DNA of 64,000 nt, from NCBI RefSeq assembly GCF_000026105.1, contig NC_008027.1:2928501-2992500 (forward strand), written 5' to 3'. Within the stretch, counting starts at the first letter, position 1, and each line of letters starts with the position of its first letter. Under the pieces are notes generated by a model, which did no database searches, was not told the DNA's origin, and saw only the letters and a program-made list of their open reading frames with translations. Both the position numbers and the translations under genes were made by a program. Origin of the DNA: Pseudomonas entomophila L48 (lineage in GTDB: Bacteria > Pseudomonadota > Gammaproteobacteria > Pseudomonadales > Pseudomonadaceae). Shown one piece after another: positions 62,071-64,000 of the stretch.

Positions 62071-63708
62071 TCATGGCGCCTCCGGCACAGGACGATATGG
62101 CGCAACCTCGGTGAAGCCGGGCCCCGGCAGGCTCACCTCGACCACATGGGCCCCGGCCATGCCCTGGCGTCGTCCCGGACCAAACCCCAGAGGTGGGGTG
62201 AGGCCGGTGTCTACCGCGTGCAGTTGTTCCAGTGTTGCGATCAATTGCTCACGGCTGGCATCCCGCCCAATCGTTTTCAACGCCTCGGTCATCAGTTGCC
62301 AGGCACACAGAGTGCCGATCTGCAAAGACGCCTGCCTGGCATCCAGCCCCTGACGTTGCCGAATACCCGCCAGCGTCGCTTGACCGGTGTCGGTCCAATC
62401 ACCTGGAACGAACGGGTACGCAAGCAACAGGCGCTGCGACCACTGCGCCGAAAGCGTCGGCACAACGCTGGCTATCTGGCTGGAAGCGGCAAACAGGTAC
62501 GGTGTTCGCCCCTGCGCCTGTAATGTCGCGGCCAGCTCGGCAAAGACAGGGGCAGGGCCGAGGAAAACAATGCCCTCGCCGCTCGGTGCCTGGCCGTTGA
62601 ATACCTGCGCCTCAGGCAAGGCAAAACCCAGGCTGCGCAGGCGGATCAGCAACGCATTGGCAGCGGCCGCCTGGTCCTCACCGGCATAGACCACCTGCAA
62701 GGCAGCGGCGGGCATGCCGAGCCCATCACGGGCATGCACCGCTAGGCTGAGCAACTGCTCGGGCAGCGAAGGCAGCGGGTCGAACACCTGCGCGCTACCG
62801 CCGTCACGCGGCGTGCTGCCCACCAGGGGCACACCTTCCCGGGCCAGCGTGGCACTGTCGAGCTGCGCGGCCAGTGGTGCGATCAAGGCGAACACCTGCT
62901 CCTGGCGCAACAACCTGTCCAGCGCCTGCCCGGTGCTGGCTGGATCGTATCCGGGGTCCAGCGCAACCAGCTGCAGGCGCCGCCCATGCACGCCGCCCTG
63001 CTGGTTGATCTGGGCGGCACCATCTTCCAACACCGCCCGCACCACCCGCCCGGCCTCAGCCAGAGGGCCGTTTTCCGGCAATAGCGTGCCCAAACGCAGG
63101 ACACCCTCCTCCACCCCTGGGTCGCGTTCCTCACCCAGGCGTTTAAGGTAGGCCGTAAGGTTGCGCTGATCGGCCAGGCTCAGGTCGAAGCGTGGCATGG
63201 CCGGGTCGAGGCGGTTGCCGGCGGGATCGATGCCACTGTGGATGACCCGTGCCAGGCTGGCCTCCGTGTAGGCCGGGTAGCGTCGGTTGTTGGTTTCACG
63301 CGCGCCGGGCCCAAGGGCCAGGTGCTGCCAGTCAAGGCTCGGCGGTCGCACCCCGCCCTCGCTGCGGCCACGCCCATCATTGCCATGGCAACTGGCGCAA
63401 GGCAGCACGCTGGCGGGCACTGTCATGTCGCTGGCGCCGACCCGGGCCAGCAATTGCGCGTCGCTGCTGGAGAGCCCTTCGCGATACAGACGTTTACCCG
63501 CTAGCTCTTGGGCCGTCAGGTCGAGAGCTTGAGCCGTGTTGCACAACATCAGACACAGGGCCATCCAGTAACAGCACAACGCCCTGATGCCTGCCAGCCC
63601 CCCTGTAGGAGCCGGCTTTGCCGGCGAATGGGCCAGTGCAGCCAATACAAGCCCCTTGCGCCCACAACCGGCGTGTCGCCCACTGCCCCTGCGGTTCATG
63701 ATATTCAC
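62071..63708 (-). CDS. Cytochrome c / periplasmic substrate-binding protein fusion
   Basis: Up to 545 residues. After an export signal (MALCLMLCNTAQALDL) comes a class I cytochrome c domain with haem motif CASCHGNDGRG and a likely Met ligand in DPAMPRFDLS, followed by a branched-chain amino-acid-type binding domain (about 205-540; LRLGTLLPENGPLAEAGRVV). The ligand is unknown. ATG 63708 overlaps the upstream stop (ATGA) but the first 48 codons include a REP element; ATG 63564 or TTG 63579 would start closer to the signal peptide. The true start is unresolved. Confidence 0.78.
   Translation of the reverse strand: MNIMNRRGSGRHAGCGRKGLVLAALAHSPAKPAPTGGLAGIRALCCYWMALCLMLCNTAQALDLTAQELAGKRLYREGLSSSDAQLLARVGASDMTVPASVLPCASCHGNDGRGRSEGGVRPPSLDWQHLALGPGARETNNRRYPAYTEASLARVIHSGIDPAGNRLDPAMPRFDLSLADQRNLTAYLKRLGEERDPGVEEGVLRLGTLLPENGPLAEAGRVVRAVLEDGAAQINQQGGVHGRRLQLVALDPGYDPASTGQALDRLLRQEQVFALIAPLAAQLDSATLAREGVPLVGSTPRDGGSAQVFDPLPSLPEQLLSLAVHARDGLGMPAAALQVVYAGEDQAAAANALLIRLRSLGFALPEAQVFNGQAPSGEGIVFLGPAPVFAELAATLQAQGRTPYLFAASSQIASVVPTLSAQWSQRLLLAYPFVPGDWTDTGQATLAGIRQRQGLDARQASLQIGTLCAWQLMTEALKTIGRDASREQLIATLEQLHAVDTGLTPPLGFGPGRRQGMAGAHVVEVSLPGPGFTEVAPYRPVPEAP
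63602..63628. repeat. Single REP element at the 5' end of the cytochrome/binding-protein gene
   Basis: CCTGTAGGAGCCGGCTTTGC then CGGCGAA. Read in the gene's frame it encodes FAG/SPAKPAPTG-like residues (SPAKPAPTGG) ahead of the signal peptide. Confidence 0.8.
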
Positions 63709-64000
63709 CGCCCTGCCAGGGGCTGCGCCAGCAACTGCATACGCTGGGCAATGGCCGCAGGCGGCGCGTCGGGGCGGATCTTGCTCCAGCGCTTGCCCGC
63801 CACATCCCCGGCGATCAGTTGCGTCGAGTGCTGCTCGGGGCTGGGCAGGAACTGCCCGAGGCGCCCCAGCACCAGGTCGACGCTGGCCTTGTCGCCAGTC
63901 AGGAACACCCAGTTGGGCCCATCCACCCCCTGCTTCACGGCAAAGGCCTTGAGCGCCTCGGGGGTGTCGTTGAGCGGGTCGCTGCTCACCGAGACGAAGG
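63705..64000 (-). CDS. SCO1/SenC-family protein (N-terminus cut by window edge)
   Basis: The last 98 or so codons of a thioredoxin-fold SCO1 protein: FVSVSSDPLNDTPEALKAFA, then WVFLTGDKASVDLVLGRLGQ. The conserved His late in the fold is probably in EQHSTQLIAGD. The Cys-x3-Cys copper motif would lie in the missing part. SCO1 proteins deliver copper to haem-copper oxidases or act as redox sensors. The stop overlaps the next start (ATGA), so it is co-transcribed with the cytochrome fusion. Confidence 0.82.
   Translation of the reverse strand, partial: FVSVSSDPLNDTPEALKAFAVKQGVDGPNWVFLTGDKASVDLVLGRLGQFLPSPEQHSTQLIAGDVAGKRWSKIRPDAPPAAIAQRMQLLAQPLAGR

Overview
The window reads as chromosome of a GC-rich gammaproteobacterium of the Pseudomonas putida group. 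The evidence is the phenylacetate (paa) gene content and order, the OprD-type porin, the katB-ankB pair, and many P. putida-style REP elements (core GTAGGAGCNGGC or GGGAGCGGCCTTGCG) between genes and in places inside them. No rRNA, tRNA, CRISPR array or intact insertion sequence was seen. Statements about other species' gene order are from memory, not from a search.

Layout. (1) 1-17.3 kb: a complete aerobic phenylacetate (phenylacetyl-CoA) pathway: paaX (cut by the left edge) and paaY leftward; paaFGHIJK rightward; then paaABCDE, a DUF485/SSS permease pair, an OprD-like porin and the paaZ fusion. PaaK activates phenylacetate, PaaABCE epoxidises it, PaaG isomerises, PaaZ opens the ring and oxidises the aldehyde, and PaaJ/F/H/J carry out beta-oxidation to acetyl-CoA and succinyl-CoA. 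PaaI and PaaY are rescue thioesterases. (2) 17.3-27.1 kb: mixed stress and housekeeping genes: a lipase-like lipoprotein, a KfrA-like DNA-binding protein, ankB-katB, a small MerR-controlled cluster (DJ-1/PfpI protein, secreted acetoacetate-decarboxylase-like protein, alpha/beta hydrolase), a Dyp peroxidase and an FNT channel. (3) 27.2-32.8 kb: three genes resembling qhpF-qhpE-qhpG, maturation factors of quinohemoprotein amine dehydrogenase, behind an AcoR-type sigma-54 activator. The enzyme's structural genes are absent.

(4) 33.3-61.1 kb is the most unusual part. A rightward operon encodes two paralogous secreted proteins of unknown function followed by a CsgB-like and a very long CsgA-like curlin. 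The curli secretion genes csgE, csgF and csgG lie 13-20 kb away at the end of a leftward operon that starts with a response regulator and continues with a GspE ATPase, PilM/N/O/P-like proteins, a TPR-secretin and three pseudopilins. Both operons have candidate sigma-54 promoters. Between them sit alkB and a second leftward operon: a PhdA-like protein with a transposase-derived domain, a TpsB transporter, an ExbB with a large periplasmic domain, ExbD, TonB, a porin, a coiled-coil protein, a YbjN protein and a PpiC isomerase, followed by a LysR gene. This resembles the P. aeruginosa pdt locus but lacks the TpsA exoprotein.

(5) 61.3-64 kb: a SurA-like chaperone, a cytochrome c/periplasmic-binding-protein fusion and an SCO1-like gene cut by the right edge.
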